Source of the DNA: JAPPHA01 sp965220985
GTDB lineage: Bacteria > Pseudomonadota > Alphaproteobacteria > Rhodobacterales > Rhodobacteraceae
Direction: 5' to 3'
Assembly: GCA_965220985.1 (NCBI GenBank)
Contig: OZ244854.1
Span: 2,790,001 to 2,854,000 of the forward strand
Length of the DNA: 64,000 bases
Of this stretch, positions 52,838-62,352 are shown piece after piece. The notes beneath the pieces were generated by a model, which did no database searches, was not told the origin of the DNA, and worked only from the letters and a program-made list of their open reading frames with translations. Within the stretch, counting starts at the first letter, position 1. Every line of letters starts with the position of its first letter. A program made the translations under genes and the position numbers.

Positions 52838-53282
52838 TGCTCCGGTCACGATTGCATTTCCATGTCTGTATCCTGTCGTGGTCTGCCCGGACTTCATCAT
52901 TGGCATGACGTCAATTGCCCATCATGGGTTGGCAAAGGTTACTTCCGGGACGCTGGCTGACCATGCCAATTACCGATGCCTCGATAATGCCCGCCAAGGT
53001 CTTGATATGCAACATGTGCACGGGACCGTTTACGGGAAAGCGACGCTCATTCTTGCCGAATATTGCAGGTCAGACAAAGATTAAGGCAGTCCTGATGATG
53101 ACGATTGGCAGTGAGTGAGAGGAGGGCGAACGCCGTTCCGAACAGCGATCCAGTTGAATTGCAGACTGCGTTCGGGCACAGCGGCCGCTTGAGATTGTGA
53201 CAGTGAGTGATATACAATTTTGCGGGCAGAGCCGGATCATCTCGGCATGTCGGATCAACAGGACAGAGGTGGATGAGGTCAC
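52838..53282. other. 445-base divergent spacer
   Basis: Between the MFS/mepA unit and the YggT gene. Contains one GCGGCCGC site (53181-53188). No gene or convincing operator recognised. Confidence 0.5.
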
Positions 53283-53561
53283 ATGGAATCGCTGGCGGAA
53301 ATCTTGTTGTTCGTCTTGGATATCGCTTGGATTGTCCTGATCGTTTACATCGTCATGAGCTGGCTGATCGCGTTTGACGTCGTCAACCTTCGTCAGCCGT
53401 TCGTCGCGCAAGTCTGGCATGTGCTGAACAGGTTGCTGGAGCCGATCTTTCGGCCAATTCGCCAGTACATGCCGCGGACCGGGGCAATCGATTTCACCCC
53501 TCTTGTCGTGTTTGTCGGCATCTATGCGTTGCAGGTGATCATCAGGAACAACCTCACGTAA
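53283..53561 (+). CDS. YggT-family membrane protein
   Basis: 92 residues, two hydrophobic spans: LLFVLDIAWIVLIVYIVMSWLI and FTPLVVFVGIYALQVIIRN. The central LLEPIFRPIRQYMPRTGAIDFTPLVV is the YggT hallmark. Implicated in envelope or osmotic stress and cell division in other bacteria; precise role unclear. Confidence 0.92.
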   Translation: MESLAEILLFVLDIAWIVLIVYIVMSWLIAFDVVNLRQPFVAQVWHVLNRLLEPIFRPIRQYMPRTGAIDFTPLVVFVGIYALQVIIRNNLT

Positions 53562-53656
53562 TGCATGCTGCCGCCAATGGCAGTGCGGATTGCGGGCCGG
53601 TTACTTGCTCATGATTGACGCTGCAGCATTCCCGAGCGGCACGACCGCCGTGAGGT

Positions 53657-54334
53657 CTATACGCCGGAATCAATGAACGCGTTGGCACCCCAAAGTTCAC
53701 GAACACGACCATCTCGACCGCACGCCTTCCGATACCGCTTGTAGGCACTCGCCTTCGACACGATGCCGAACCTCGTGATGACCTTCGTCTCGCTCTTGTA
53801 GTAATCTTGGTGATAATCGTCGGCGGGATAGAAATCGGCCGCAGGCAGGACTGGCGTGACGATTTCGGCAGGCAATTGTCCACTGGCATCCAGAGCCCGC
53901 TTCGACTCCTCGGCAATCTCCAGCTGTTCGTCGTTCAGTGCGAAAATGGCGGTTCGGTAGCTGTCTCCACGGTCGCAGAATTGTCCTCCAGCATCGGTCG
54001 GGTCCACGCTGCGCCAAAAGATATCGAGGATGGTCTCGTAGGAAATCCGCTCCGCATCGTAGGTGATTTCGACGACCTCGTAATGGCCCGTGCCACCACG
54101 GACGACCTGCTTGTAGGTCGGATTTTCGACATGTCCGCCCGCAAAGCCCGAGACGGCAGAAACGATACCAGGAACCGACTCGTAGTCCGACTCAACACAC
54201 CAGAAACAACCGCCGGCGACGAGGGCAGTCTCAATCCGTTCTGCCGCCGACATGACAGGAAACGACATCGCGGTCACGACAATTCCGAGACCGAGAGACT
54301 GCATCGTCGATCGAAATGCATCGATGGATTTCAT
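53657..54334 (-). CDS. msrA: Exported peptide methionine-S-sulfoxide reductase
   Basis: 225 residues from ATG 54334. Signal sequence (SLGLGIVVTAMSFPVMSA), then the MsrA active site GGCFWCVESD with nucleophile Cys43, YTYDAERISYETILDIFW-like core and the YHQDYYKSE region. Reduces methionine-S-sulfoxide in periplasmic proteins. The signal peptide is unusual since most MsrA are cytosolic. The thioredoxin-type reductant is not encoded nearby. Confidence 0.93.
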   Translation of the reverse strand: MKSIDAFRSTMQSLGLGIVVTAMSFPVMSAAERIETALVAGGCFWCVESDYESVPGIVSAVSGFAGGHVENPTYKQVVRGGTGHYEVVEITYDAERISYETILDIFWRSVDPTDAGGQFCDRGDSYRTAIFALNDEQLEIAEESKRALDASGQLPAEIVTPVLPAADFYPADDYHQDYYKSETKVITRFGIVSKASAYKRYRKACGRDGRVRELWGANAFIDSGV

Positions 54335-54888
54335 GGCGAAGACTCCTCGTGTATTTTCAATCCAGGAAGATTGCCGTTCTTCCACTTGGAACACAATCGT
54401 CGACACGCCTATCGAAATGTCACTTGTGCGTGACTTGTGTTGCGGCCATTGCAACGGGTCGATCTGAAGCCAGAGGACGCGTTCGGGAGCCATGCATGTG
54501 CCGCGCCGATTGCAGGAGAAAAGTTACATGCGCGGAATCGGGTTTTGACGGAGATGATTGGCTATGGTCCGAACACTTCTGATGTCAGACACGACGGTTG
54601 ATCCATTCAGCCCATGGTTGGCTCAAACGGCACGGTCGGCATGACCGGTATCCGGTTGATTGGGTCAGGCGAACCGTCGATTGCCGACGGTCGGTCGATA
54701 AGTCGAAAGTGCCACTGCCGATCATGCGGGACGGCACCCGTGCCATGTTCTGCGGTTTGGGTGCGACGCTTGACGTTGCGTACCGGCAGCAAGGCATGCG
54801 TCGATCGGGCCGACCGTTCGTGGCGTCTTTATTCGCTTGCGGTCGTCACAGGATAGAATAAAATGTTTGGCGAACAATAGGTGCAAGA
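54335..54888. other. 554-base divergent spacer
   Basis: Between msrA and the AbiEi-like gene. AT-rich patch near 54855-54885 is a probable promoter. No gene recognised; an absent toxin partner for the AbiEi gene could once have been here or downstream. Confidence 0.45.
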
Positions 54889-55530
54889 ATGAAGTGGAAA
54901 GACGAAGACTATCCCGAGGGCCTGACCCAGGCCGATTTTGCCGAGGGTCTGATCAGGCAGAACCGAATCATGAGGCGTACGGAGCTCCATGACCATGGAA
55001 TCAATCCGTTCATACTGGTGTATCTGGCGAGAAAGGGTCGGATCAGTCGTCCTGCTCGCGGTCTCTATGAAATCGCCGATGCCCCAATCGACATCGAGCA
55101 TTATCGCACGGAAGCCGCCAAGCGGGTTCCAGACGGCGTGATCTGCCTTCTCTCGGCGCTTCAGTTCCATGAGATGACGCAGGACGAACCTCGTTGCATC
55201 TGGATGGGCGTCGCCCGCAAGAATGCAAAACCGGACTTCAAGGATCCGCCGACAAGGCTGGTTCGTTTTACCGGGAAGTCCATGTCCATGGGGGTCAAGA
55301 CTCATTGCATCAATTCAGTGCCGGTCCGCGTTTTTGAACCGGCCAAAACGATCGCGGACTGCTTCCGGTATCGAAAGGCCGTCGGGCTTCGTGTTGCGGT
55401 CGAGGCATTGCGGTCAGGCTTGAAGTCCGGCAAGGCCACACCTGACGACATCGAGTGGTTCGCGAGGAAAACTCGAATTTGGCGCGTGCTTGATCCCTAT
55501 CTTGAATCCGAACTCATGGAACTGGACTGA
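54889..55530 (+). CDS. AbiEi-family antitoxin-like protein (orphan)
   Basis: 213 residues. N-terminal winged helix: IMRRTELHDHGINPFILVYLARKGRISRPARGLYEI, the layout of type IV antitoxins. The middle carries LLSALQFHEMT and the end VEALRSGL. AbiEi normally represses its operon and counters an AbiEii nucleotidyltransferase toxin encoded just downstream. Here argG follows on the other strand, so the toxin is missing. Confidence 0.82.
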   Translation: MKWKDEDYPEGLTQADFAEGLIRQNRIMRRTELHDHGINPFILVYLARKGRISRPARGLYEIADAPIDIEHYRTEAAKRVPDGVICLLSALQFHEMTQDEPRCIWMGVARKNAKPDFKDPPTRLVRFTGKSMSMGVKTHCINSVPVRVFEPAKTIADCFRYRKAVGLRVAVEALRSGLKSGKATPDDIEWFARKTRIWRVLDPYLESELMELD

Positions 55531-55636
55531 ATCCGCCGGTATTGCGCTCCCGTTGCCGATTTTTTCCGCATTGCGGTTCGTGCGACGAATGTCGATGAAG
55601 AACTGAACCTTTGCGCGGATTCAGACTTGCCGCTGC

Positions 55637-56881
55637 TCAGTCTGCAGAGAGGTCATCGCCTTTTGCCTTGAGATTCCGCGCGGCCAGCAGGCGTAGCCTC
55701 AAGGAATTCAGTCGAATGAAGCCCGCTGCATCGGTCTGGTCGTAGGCGCCATGATCTGCCTCGAAGGTCACGTGCTTTTCGGAGTAGAGTGAATTGTCCG
55801 ACCATCGAGCGACCGTCGCCACAGATCCCTTGTACAGTTTCACGCGCACGGTTCCGCTCACATGTGTCTGAGACTGGTCGATCGCGGCTTGCAACATCAG
55901 ACGTTCGGGCGAAAACCAGTAGCCATTGTAGATCAGCTCTGCATAGCGTGGCATGAGTTCGTCCTTGAGGTGGCGCGCGCCTCGGTCCAGCGTGATGGAC
56001 TCGATTCCCCTGTGCGCTTCGATCAGGACTGTTCCGCCGGGCGTTTCGTAGACTCCGCGTGATTTCATGCCCACGTAACGGTCTTCCACGAGGTCGAGCC
56101 TGCCCACTCCGTGTCGTCCGCCAATTTGGTTCAGTTCGGTCAGAATTTGGGCAGGCGACAGTTCCTTGCCGTTCAATGCCACCGGATCGCCGCACTCGAA
56201 CGAAATTTCGGCAAATTCGGGCCTATCGGGGGCGTCTTCGGGGTCTGTCGTGCGCTGGTAGACGTATTTGGGCGCTTCCTCTGCCGGATCCTCGAGAATC
56301 TTGCCTTCCGAAGAGGTGTGAAGGAGGTTTGCATCGACCGAGAATGGCGCTTCGCCCTGACGGTCTCGCGTGATCGGGATCTGGTGCTCGCGCGCGAACT
56401 CCATCAACCGCGAACGACTGTCGAGTTCCCACTCGCGCCAGGGAGCAATGATGCTGATGTTGGGATCAAGAGCGTAAGCCGAGAGTTCGAACCGAACCTG
56501 GTCGTTTCCTTTGCCGGTGGCTCCATGGGCAACCGCGTCAGCGCCGGTCTCCTGCGCGATTTCGACGAGGCGCTGGGAGACCAACGGGCGCGCGATCGAG
56601 GTTCCGAGAAGATACTGGCCTTCGTAGAGCGCGTTTGCGCGATACATCGGAAACACGAAGTCGCGAACGAACGTCTCACGGAGGTCTTCGATGCGAATGT
56701 TCTCGGGACGCACGCCCAGCAACTCGGCCTTTTGCCGCGCTGGCTCCAGTTCCTCGTCCTGTCCGAGATCGGCAGTGAATGTGACGACTTCGCAATTGTA
56801 GGTCACCATCAGCCATTTGATGATGATCGATGTATCGAGTCCGCCCGAATAGGCGAGAACGACCTTTTTGGGTGGCTCCAT
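55637..56881 (-). CDS. argG: Argininosuccinate synthase
   Basis: 414 residues from ATG 56881, close to the family's ~400. P-loop VLAYSGGLDTSIIIKWL near residue 8, GATGKGNDQVRFE near 118, SSEGKILEDP and GGRHGVGRLDLVEDR. Joins citrulline and aspartate with ATP in arginine synthesis. Convergent with the AbiEi-like gene. Confidence 0.96.
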   Translation of the reverse strand: MEPPKKVVLAYSGGLDTSIIIKWLMVTYNCEVVTFTADLGQDEELEPARQKAELLGVRPENIRIEDLRETFVRDFVFPMYRANALYEGQYLLGTSIARPLVSQRLVEIAQETGADAVAHGATGKGNDQVRFELSAYALDPNISIIAPWREWELDSRSRLMEFAREHQIPITRDRQGEAPFSVDANLLHTSSEGKILEDPAEEAPKYVYQRTTDPEDAPDRPEFAEISFECGDPVALNGKELSPAQILTELNQIGGRHGVGRLDLVEDRYVGMKSRGVYETPGGTVLIEAHRGIESITLDRGARHLKDELMPRYAELIYNGYWFSPERLMLQAAIDQSQTHVSGTVRVKLYKGSVATVARWSDNSLYSEKHVTFEADHGAYDQTDAAGFIRLNSLRLRLLAARNLKAKGDDLSAD

Positions 56882-57435
56882 GCTTGAAACTTCCTGTGTC
56901 AGACTGAATTTCGGCAGGTGGTGTTTAGTTTGAGGCGAATGACGGAGCAAGGTGGGACAGAAACAAGGTGGGACGGAAACGATGAGGCTGAATTGCCGTA
57001 ATCACCTCGAATTTGCAACACGCTCAGCCACAGCCACGCGGAGCGTTCACCAGACGGTCACCCGAGGGCGAGCACGCTACGGGGCCTCAAAATCCAATCC
57101 CGCGATGACAGGGGATCGGGAGAGGATCGGGACATCGAAAGCTTGCTGGAGACGATCTCATGAAGGGTCAATCAGGCGTCTCCTCTTTGAGATTACTGGC
57201 GTTTGTTGAAGAATCCGTCAAGTTTCCGATCTTCGACAATTCACCGGGTTTCGCAAAAATAGTGTTTCGTCTTGGGGTATTGCTTGCAAGTGGGATGATC
57301 GCTAATGTCGAAGCGGTCGCTATCGGACGCCACACTTCGCCGGGAGACGACACCATGCCGAGACCTCGTCGTCGAACCGCTGGTTTGCAAAAGGAAAGGC
57401 GACCTTTTCGAAATGCCGACAGTGAACGCGTTCGG
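56882..57435. other. 554-base spacer before the outer-membrane protein gene
   Basis: Divergent between argG and the DUF1302-type gene. In-frame sequence upstream of 57436 could extend that protein from ATG 57160, which has GGAG 9 bases away, but it would bury the signal peptide. No other gene seen. Confidence 0.45.
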
Positions 57436-59391
57436 ATGACCTCCAAGGTTTCATTGACGTCAGTCGCATCGATGGTTGCTTTGGCCTTCGGGTTGCACGC
57501 ATCGTCCGTGCTTGCCGTCGAGTTCAGTTCCGGCGGGGTCTACGGATCGGTCGATACCACGATCACGCACGGCATTTTGTACAGAATCGAAGACCCTGAT
57601 CCAGCACTCCTTGCAAAGCAGAACTCTAACGACGGGAATTACAATTATCCTCGTGGCTTCGTCAGCAACGCATCAAAGTTCACGACCGATTTCAGCCTCG
57701 AAACAGACACGAATGATTTCGCTGCATTTGCTCGAATCACAGGTTTCTACGACTTCGAAAACAGCAAGGGCGAGCGGGCGAGGACACCATTGAGTGGCGC
57801 TGCCAAGTCGGTGGTCGGACATGACATCGAGCTTCTTGATCTCTACGGAACCTGGGCTTTGAATGTTGCAGACACGCCCGTTGACCTGCGACTGGGTCAA
57901 TTCGTGCTGAACTGGGGCGAGAGCACGTACATCACGAATGGCATAAACGTCATCAATCCTGTCGATGTCAGCAAGTTGAGATTGTCTGGATCGGAACTCC
58001 GGGAAAGTCAGGTGCCGGTCGGCTTGGCTTCGATAACCGTGTATCCCACCGATTCGCTTTCCTTCGAAGGATTCGTTCAGCTTGACTGGGAGCCGATCAA
58101 GATCGATCCTCGAGGGACGTATTTCTCCAGCGCTGACTTTGCTGGTGCGGGCGGAGACGAACTGTTCGTCACGTTGCCAAACATCAACGTCACGGAACAC
58201 GGGTTGTCCCAGCAGTCACGTTACGGCATTGAGACACTTGTCACCGAAATCAACGCGGACTTGCCTGCAAACCTTCAACAGGTGTTTCCTGATCCGGACT
58301 TCTTGAAGATGCAGCGTTCGGCAGACAAAGAGCCTGGCTCCAAGGGGCAGTACGGTTTGGCTTTTCGCCTGTTCGCTGAGAGCCTCAACGACACAGAATT
58401 TGGCGCTTACTTCATACGCTATCACAACAGGCTGCCGATCGTGACCATGCGGACTGCTCCGCTGGCGTCGATCCAGGCGGGTCTTGATGCGGAACGTCTG
58501 GTCTTGGCAAGCGATTCCGAAACCAGAAATGCAGTCAAGGAGAAGATCGAGAGACGGGTTGATGACTGGGTCGACTCCGGCCGGCTCTCTCCGGATGATC
58601 GGGACGATACCGTCGAAGACCAATTGGACTCGACAATGAGCGGGATCGCCAAATTGCTGGCAATCGACCGATATTCTGCGGGAAGTCAATATTTTCTGGA
58701 ATATCCGAAAGATCAGTCCTTGTTCGGGCTGAGCTTCAACACCCAGTTGGGGTCGACGGGGTGGGCGCTGCAAGGCGAAATGTCCTTCCGTCCCGACGTG
58801 CCGTTGCAGCGAGCCTTTAGAGCGACCTTGACGGATGGATTGGACCCCATCGTGTGCAGGCTGGATGATCGCGACGACTGCGCAGATCTCGCGACATATC
58901 AACCCGATGCGGTGAATGGATACGTCGAGCGCTCGGTCAGTCAGTTGCAGGCCACTGCGACAAAGTCATTCGGGCCGATGATGGGTTCGGACGGCATGAC
59001 TTTTCTGGCCGAATTGGCGGTGCTTCATGTCCATGACATGCCGGACGCCTCCGAAACTCCGATCGATAGCCCGGCTTCCCAGAACGAGGCGGGTTATCAG
59101 GATGCCAATGCAAATTCGTTCGGCTATCGTCTGGCGGCGCAGATGGATTACCTTGGCGCAATCGGGGCGGTGAACCTGTTCCCCTACGCTCGGTTCCAGC
59201 ACGACTTCCGAGGCAACAGTCCAAGTCCGATTGGACCGTTCATCGAAGGTCGCAAAGGCCTGACACTTGGGGTCAGGGCGGACTATGTCAGTCAATGGGA
59301 GTTCGACGCTGGTGTTTCGTTCATGTGGGGCGACAGCTCCACTCTGAGAGATCGAGATTTCTTCTATTCGTCGATCAAGTATTCTTTCTGA
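57436..59391 (+). CDS. DUF1302-family outer-membrane protein
   Basis: 651 residues from ATG 57436, chosen because it yields a signal peptide (MTSKVSLTSVASMVALAFGL, cleaved after VLA). The remainder is Asp/Ser/Gly-rich with alternating hydrophobic strands and ends in an aromatic residue (SIKYSF), a beta-barrel trait. Family segments: YGSVDTTITHGI, VDLRLGQFVLNWGESTYITNGIN and PVDVSKLRLSG. DUF1302 proteins accompany steroid and hydrocarbon degradation in other bacteria; here no DUF1329 partner is adjacent. Probably a lipid or hydrophobic-substrate porin. Confidence 0.85.
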   Translation: MTSKVSLTSVASMVALAFGLHASSVLAVEFSSGGVYGSVDTTITHGILYRIEDPDPALLAKQNSNDGNYNYPRGFVSNASKFTTDFSLETDTNDFAAFARITGFYDFENSKGERARTPLSGAAKSVVGHDIELLDLYGTWALNVADTPVDLRLGQFVLNWGESTYITNGINVINPVDVSKLRLSGSELRESQVPVGLASITVYPTDSLSFEGFVQLDWEPIKIDPRGTYFSSADFAGAGGDELFVTLPNINVTEHGLSQQSRYGIETLVTEINADLPANLQQVFPDPDFLKMQRSADKEPGSKGQYGLAFRLFAESLNDTEFGAYFIRYHNRLPIVTMRTAPLASIQAGLDAERLVLASDSETRNAVKEKIERRVDDWVDSGRLSPDDRDDTVEDQLDSTMSGIAKLLAIDRYSAGSQYFLEYPKDQSLFGLSFNTQLGSTGWALQGEMSFRPDVPLQRAFRATLTDGLDPIVCRLDDRDDCADLATYQPDAVNGYVERSVSQLQATATKSFGPMMGSDGMTFLAELAVLHVHDMPDASETPIDSPASQNEAGYQDANANSFGYRLAAQMDYLGAIGAVNLFPYARFQHDFRGNSPSPIGPFIEGRKGLTLGVRADYVSQWEFDAGVSFMWGDSSTLRDRDFFYSSIKYSF

Positions 59392-59619
59392 TTGCAGTTG
59401 CGACGAAACCGCCGAAGCGTTGAATCGGTTTTGTGCACTTTTTTGGGTCATGACCGCGAGCCCTGAAGTCGCGGAACTGTCCCCCGATCAGATTTCCCGT
59501 TTGGGACGTGAACTCAGGCCACTGGGCAGGCAGGAGCGCTGGAAACTCCGGCGCCAAGATGCTGGCTTGAACACGGTGCATGCAGTCGCCACCAGCGGGC
59601 TGCTCGGTGGGCGACTTCA

Positions 59620-60390
59620 TCAAGACATGCTCGGCGACCCTGAAGTCTTGCCGGGGGCGGTCATGCGATGTGCGTGGAGATGTTCATAATGAGGTCTCAC
59701 GACTTCGAGAATTCCTTTCACCCGATCGGGCAACGTGGAGATGTCGATATCAGTCGGTTTCTGCGGCTTCAGACCGTCAGAATTTCGCAGGTTGGCATGG
59801 AACGACCCGCCGTCCCACCAGCTGACTTCATCACGGGGGCCAGGCTTCCAACTCAGAGCTTCCGGAATGAACGGTATTCCCACGGCATTGCACCAGACTT
59901 CGACCATGGTTGCGGGATCAGCAAGCAGATCATCGCTGTCGATGACGGGCGGTGACTTGCCGCTCTCGGCGCTGAGTATGTCGAACAGTTGGCGCTGCTC
60001 GGCAAAGCCCGTCTCGTCGGGGTGAAAATCCGGCCAGTGCCGGTACATGGACGCGATCGTTTTTGCCGGGTTGCGGATCAGGAACGAGTGGTTGAAGTGG
60101 TCAAGGAATTCACGCGAAAACATGTGCTTCACGTAGTGCGGAAAGTCCTTCGAGAACACCGGTCCCTGACATGCGGTCGACTTCAGCATGTCCCAAACGC
60201 TATCGATGGTCAGCCCGGGCGTGCGGATGCTGTCGGGTTGAACGCGGGGCCACATCGGGTCTTCGCCCTGATACCAGGCTTCGCCGAAGGGCTCGTGGAA
60301 ACATGTCATGTCGCCTCTCATTCGCATCATCCACTCAAATGCGGTTGAAGTCGAACGAGGCACAGCCCAGAGAACGAGAATCTTGTGCAT
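59620..60390 (-). CDS. Sulfotransferase-family protein
   Basis: 256 residues from ATG 60390. PAPS-binding-like P-loop at the start, ILVLWAVPRSTSTAFEWMM (PRSTST 11-16), and a 3'-phosphate-loop-like FLIRNPAKTIASMYRHW near 100. Such proteins transfer sulfate to an acceptor, although branched-chain aminotransferase-linked relatives may not. No signal peptide. Precedes no obvious partner; separated from the next gene by 19 bases on the same strand. Confidence 0.78.
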   Translation of the reverse strand: MHKILVLWAVPRSTSTAFEWMMRMRGDMTCFHEPFGEAWYQGEDPMWPRVQPDSIRTPGLTIDSVWDMLKSTACQGPVFSKDFPHYVKHMFSREFLDHFNHSFLIRNPAKTIASMYRHWPDFHPDETGFAEQRQLFDILSAESGKSPPVIDSDDLLADPATMVEVWCNAVGIPFIPEALSWKPGPRDEVSWWDGGSFHANLRNSDGLKPQKPTDIDISTLPDRVKGILEVVRPHYEHLHAHRMTAPGKTSGSPSMS

Positions 60391-60409
60391 GTCGGAGTTG
60401 CCAGTCTGC

Positions 60410-61240
60410 CTATGCGAGAGTCGAGAGAAGGCGGCCTTGGCGGGTCGTCGGTCCGATGCCGAGGGTCTTGAAGATCCGCCAGTAGAGGGCCGAGTCCGAC
60501 GCGACGATCGGCTTGCCGATCGCCTCTTCAAGTTCGACTTCCAGCGAGTTGATTCTGCGCGGAATTCCATCGTCTGATCGAAAATTCGGCATGCCGTTGA
60601 TCACGATGGCATCAGCCTGCGGCGCGCGTTCGGCGACTCGCTCAGTGGATCGGGCCGCCATGTCGCCTGGAAAGATCCATGTCTTGTCATTGACCTCTGC
60701 CTGGGTGGCGTAAAGCCCGAGATCGACAAAATTGCCGCAGTAGAGCAGGTCAAACCCGGCCTGACGCAGAAAGCGAGCGATTCCGTCTCGCCAATCGGGC
60801 CAGTAGTAGACCGAATTGAGCGCGATCTTCTCGGCACCAAGCTCGCGCAGCCCCTCGACCAGGCAGTAGCCGGCCATGTGAAACGGGGTCTCGTATGTCT
60901 CGCTGATCCGATCGCAGATCGCGCCGATCTCTGCTGGAGTCGTGCCGGATGCATGGACCCAGTTGGTTCCAACCTGTCCGCAGACGTCGGCCCCGTTGTT
61001 GGCCATGCATTCGACAAACTCTTCGAGCAGGTGAAAGTTGTCGGCGCGCTGGTCGAGTTCGTGCGCGTAACGGGGCAAGTGCAGCATTCTGCCATGCACG
61101 CCCACCGTTGCTGGAGCGATCCGCAGGAAGTCCGACGGCGCTGCATCAAAATCATGAGGCGGAGAGGTGAATCCGACCTGATGCGGAAAGAGTTTGTTTG
61201 ACTTCAGTTTCCACCGCTCGGGTTTGGTGTAACCGCTCAT
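60410..61240 (-). CDS. Asp/Glu racemase superfamily enzyme (maleate isomerase/arylmalonate decarboxylase-like)
   Basis: 276 residues from ATG 61240, with GGAGGTG 8 bases upstream. Two candidate catalytic cysteines lie in GADVCGQVGTNW (Cys87) and LLYCGNFVDLG (Cys168). The C-terminus IGKPIVASDSALYWRIFKTLGI is characteristic of maleate isomerase and arylmalonate decarboxylase relatives. Acts on a small dicarboxylate or a related acid; product uncertain. Confidence 0.78.
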   Translation of the reverse strand: MSGYTKPERWKLKSNKLFPHQVGFTSPPHDFDAAPSDFLRIAPATVGVHGRMLHLPRYAHELDQRADNFHLLEEFVECMANNGADVCGQVGTNWVHASGTTPAEIGAICDRISETYETPFHMAGYCLVEGLRELGAEKIALNSVYYWPDWRDGIARFLRQAGFDLLYCGNFVDLGLYATQAEVNDKTWIFPGDMAARSTERVAERAPQADAIVINGMPNFRSDDGIPRRINSLEVELEEAIGKPIVASDSALYWRIFKTLGIGPTTRQGRLLSTLA

Positions 61241-61491
61241 GTCGACGCCACCTCCGGTTCCATGAATGGTCAAATCAGCCGAATCCATTACCCCGCGACT
61301 TCGGCGACTCCCACTCTGAAACCGAACGAAAGAGAAATGCAAGAAATTCCGCATCTGTTCCGAAGTCTCATGAATGAAGACTGCGTGCTGCGGTCACGTC
61401 GCGGTTCGATCATGAACCTCTTTGGGAACCATGAACGGTGTCGGATCGGAGGGGCCGTTCAGCGACAAGCCGTCCGGAACGATGACGCAAT

Positions 61492-62352
61492 TCAGCGGTC
61501 GGGTCGATCGCGAGATTGGGAGGAGGGTGATGAAATCGCGCGAATGGCTGTCCTTGCCGCATCGCGCACTGGCGCGATTGTCTCGGCAAGAATCGCGTTT
61601 CTGTCGAACCTGCGACAGTCGCGCTCGACCGCAGATCGCAGCGCTGTTCCGAACACTTTGCGGAGTTCGGTTCCGATGTTGAATTTGCACACCGACGTGT
61701 TGCGGGCCAGGTGGCGTCGGGTGTCGGTCGGGACGCCGGATGCACCGTGGATGACCAAAGGTATCGTTGTGACCGCCTCGATCTCGCGCAGTGCGTCAAG
61801 ATCGATCGTCGCGTCCTGGGTTTCCTTCAAATGGACGTTGCCGATAGAAACCGCCATGGCGTCCACGCCGGTTTCGGCCGCAAAGCGCCGGGCTTCTTCC
61901 GGATCCGTTGCAGTGGATGCATTGCCTGAGGCATATCCGACAAACCCGATCTCGCCTTCGCACGACACGCCCGCACGGTGCGCAAATTCGACGATCTCGG
62001 CAGTTTCGTCGATGTTGCACTGAAGGGGTTTGCTCGATCCGTCGTACATGACCGAGGTGAAACCGGCTTCGATCGCCTCGATGCACTCGGATTTTGTGTA
62101 TCCGTGGTCGAGATGGGCGACCACGGGGACCGATGCGTCGGCAGCAAGAGTGCGAAACATGGCAGCGAGCACGGGCAGGGGAGTGTGTGCTCGACATCCA
62201 GGGCCGGCCTGGAGGATGACCGGAACTTGCTCCGCTTCGGCAGCTTCAACATAGGCTCGCGCGTCTTCCCACCCGAGAACCACGAGACCCGCAACGGCGT
62301 AATGGTCCCTGAGCGCGGGCTGAAGGACGTCCCTCAGAGTTGCGAGACTCAT
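61492..62352 (-). CDS. Class II fructose-bisphosphate aldolase family protein (IolJ/GatY-like)
   Basis: 286 residues from ATG 62352, overlapping iolB's stop by 4 bases. Zinc ligands and motifs of class II aldolases: VVAHLDHGYTKSECIEAIEAGFTSVMYDGS near 75, CEGEIGFVGY near 130, VSIGNVH and IPLVIHGASGVPTDTRRHL with KFNIGTELR. Adjacent to iolB and iolC, so cleavage of 2-deoxy-5-keto-gluconate-6-phosphate (IolJ function) is likely, although tagatose or fructose bisphosphate is possible. Confidence 0.88.
   Translation of the reverse strand: MSLATLRDVLQPALRDHYAVAGLVVLGWEDARAYVEAAEAEQVPVILQAGPGCRAHTPLPVLAAMFRTLAADASVPVVAHLDHGYTKSECIEAIEAGFTSVMYDGSSKPLQCNIDETAEIVEFAHRAGVSCEGEIGFVGYASGNASTATDPEEARRFAAETGVDAMAVSIGNVHLKETQDATIDLDALREIEAVTTIPLVIHGASGVPTDTRRHLARNTSVCKFNIGTELRKVFGTALRSAVERDCRRFDRNAILAETIAPVRDAARTAIRAISSPSSQSRDRPDR

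Noticed and set aside
53563..53586. CTGCC/GGCAG hairpin after the YggT gene as a terminator
   Set aside because: Five-pair stem with no U-run; not distinguishable from chance in GC-rich DNA.
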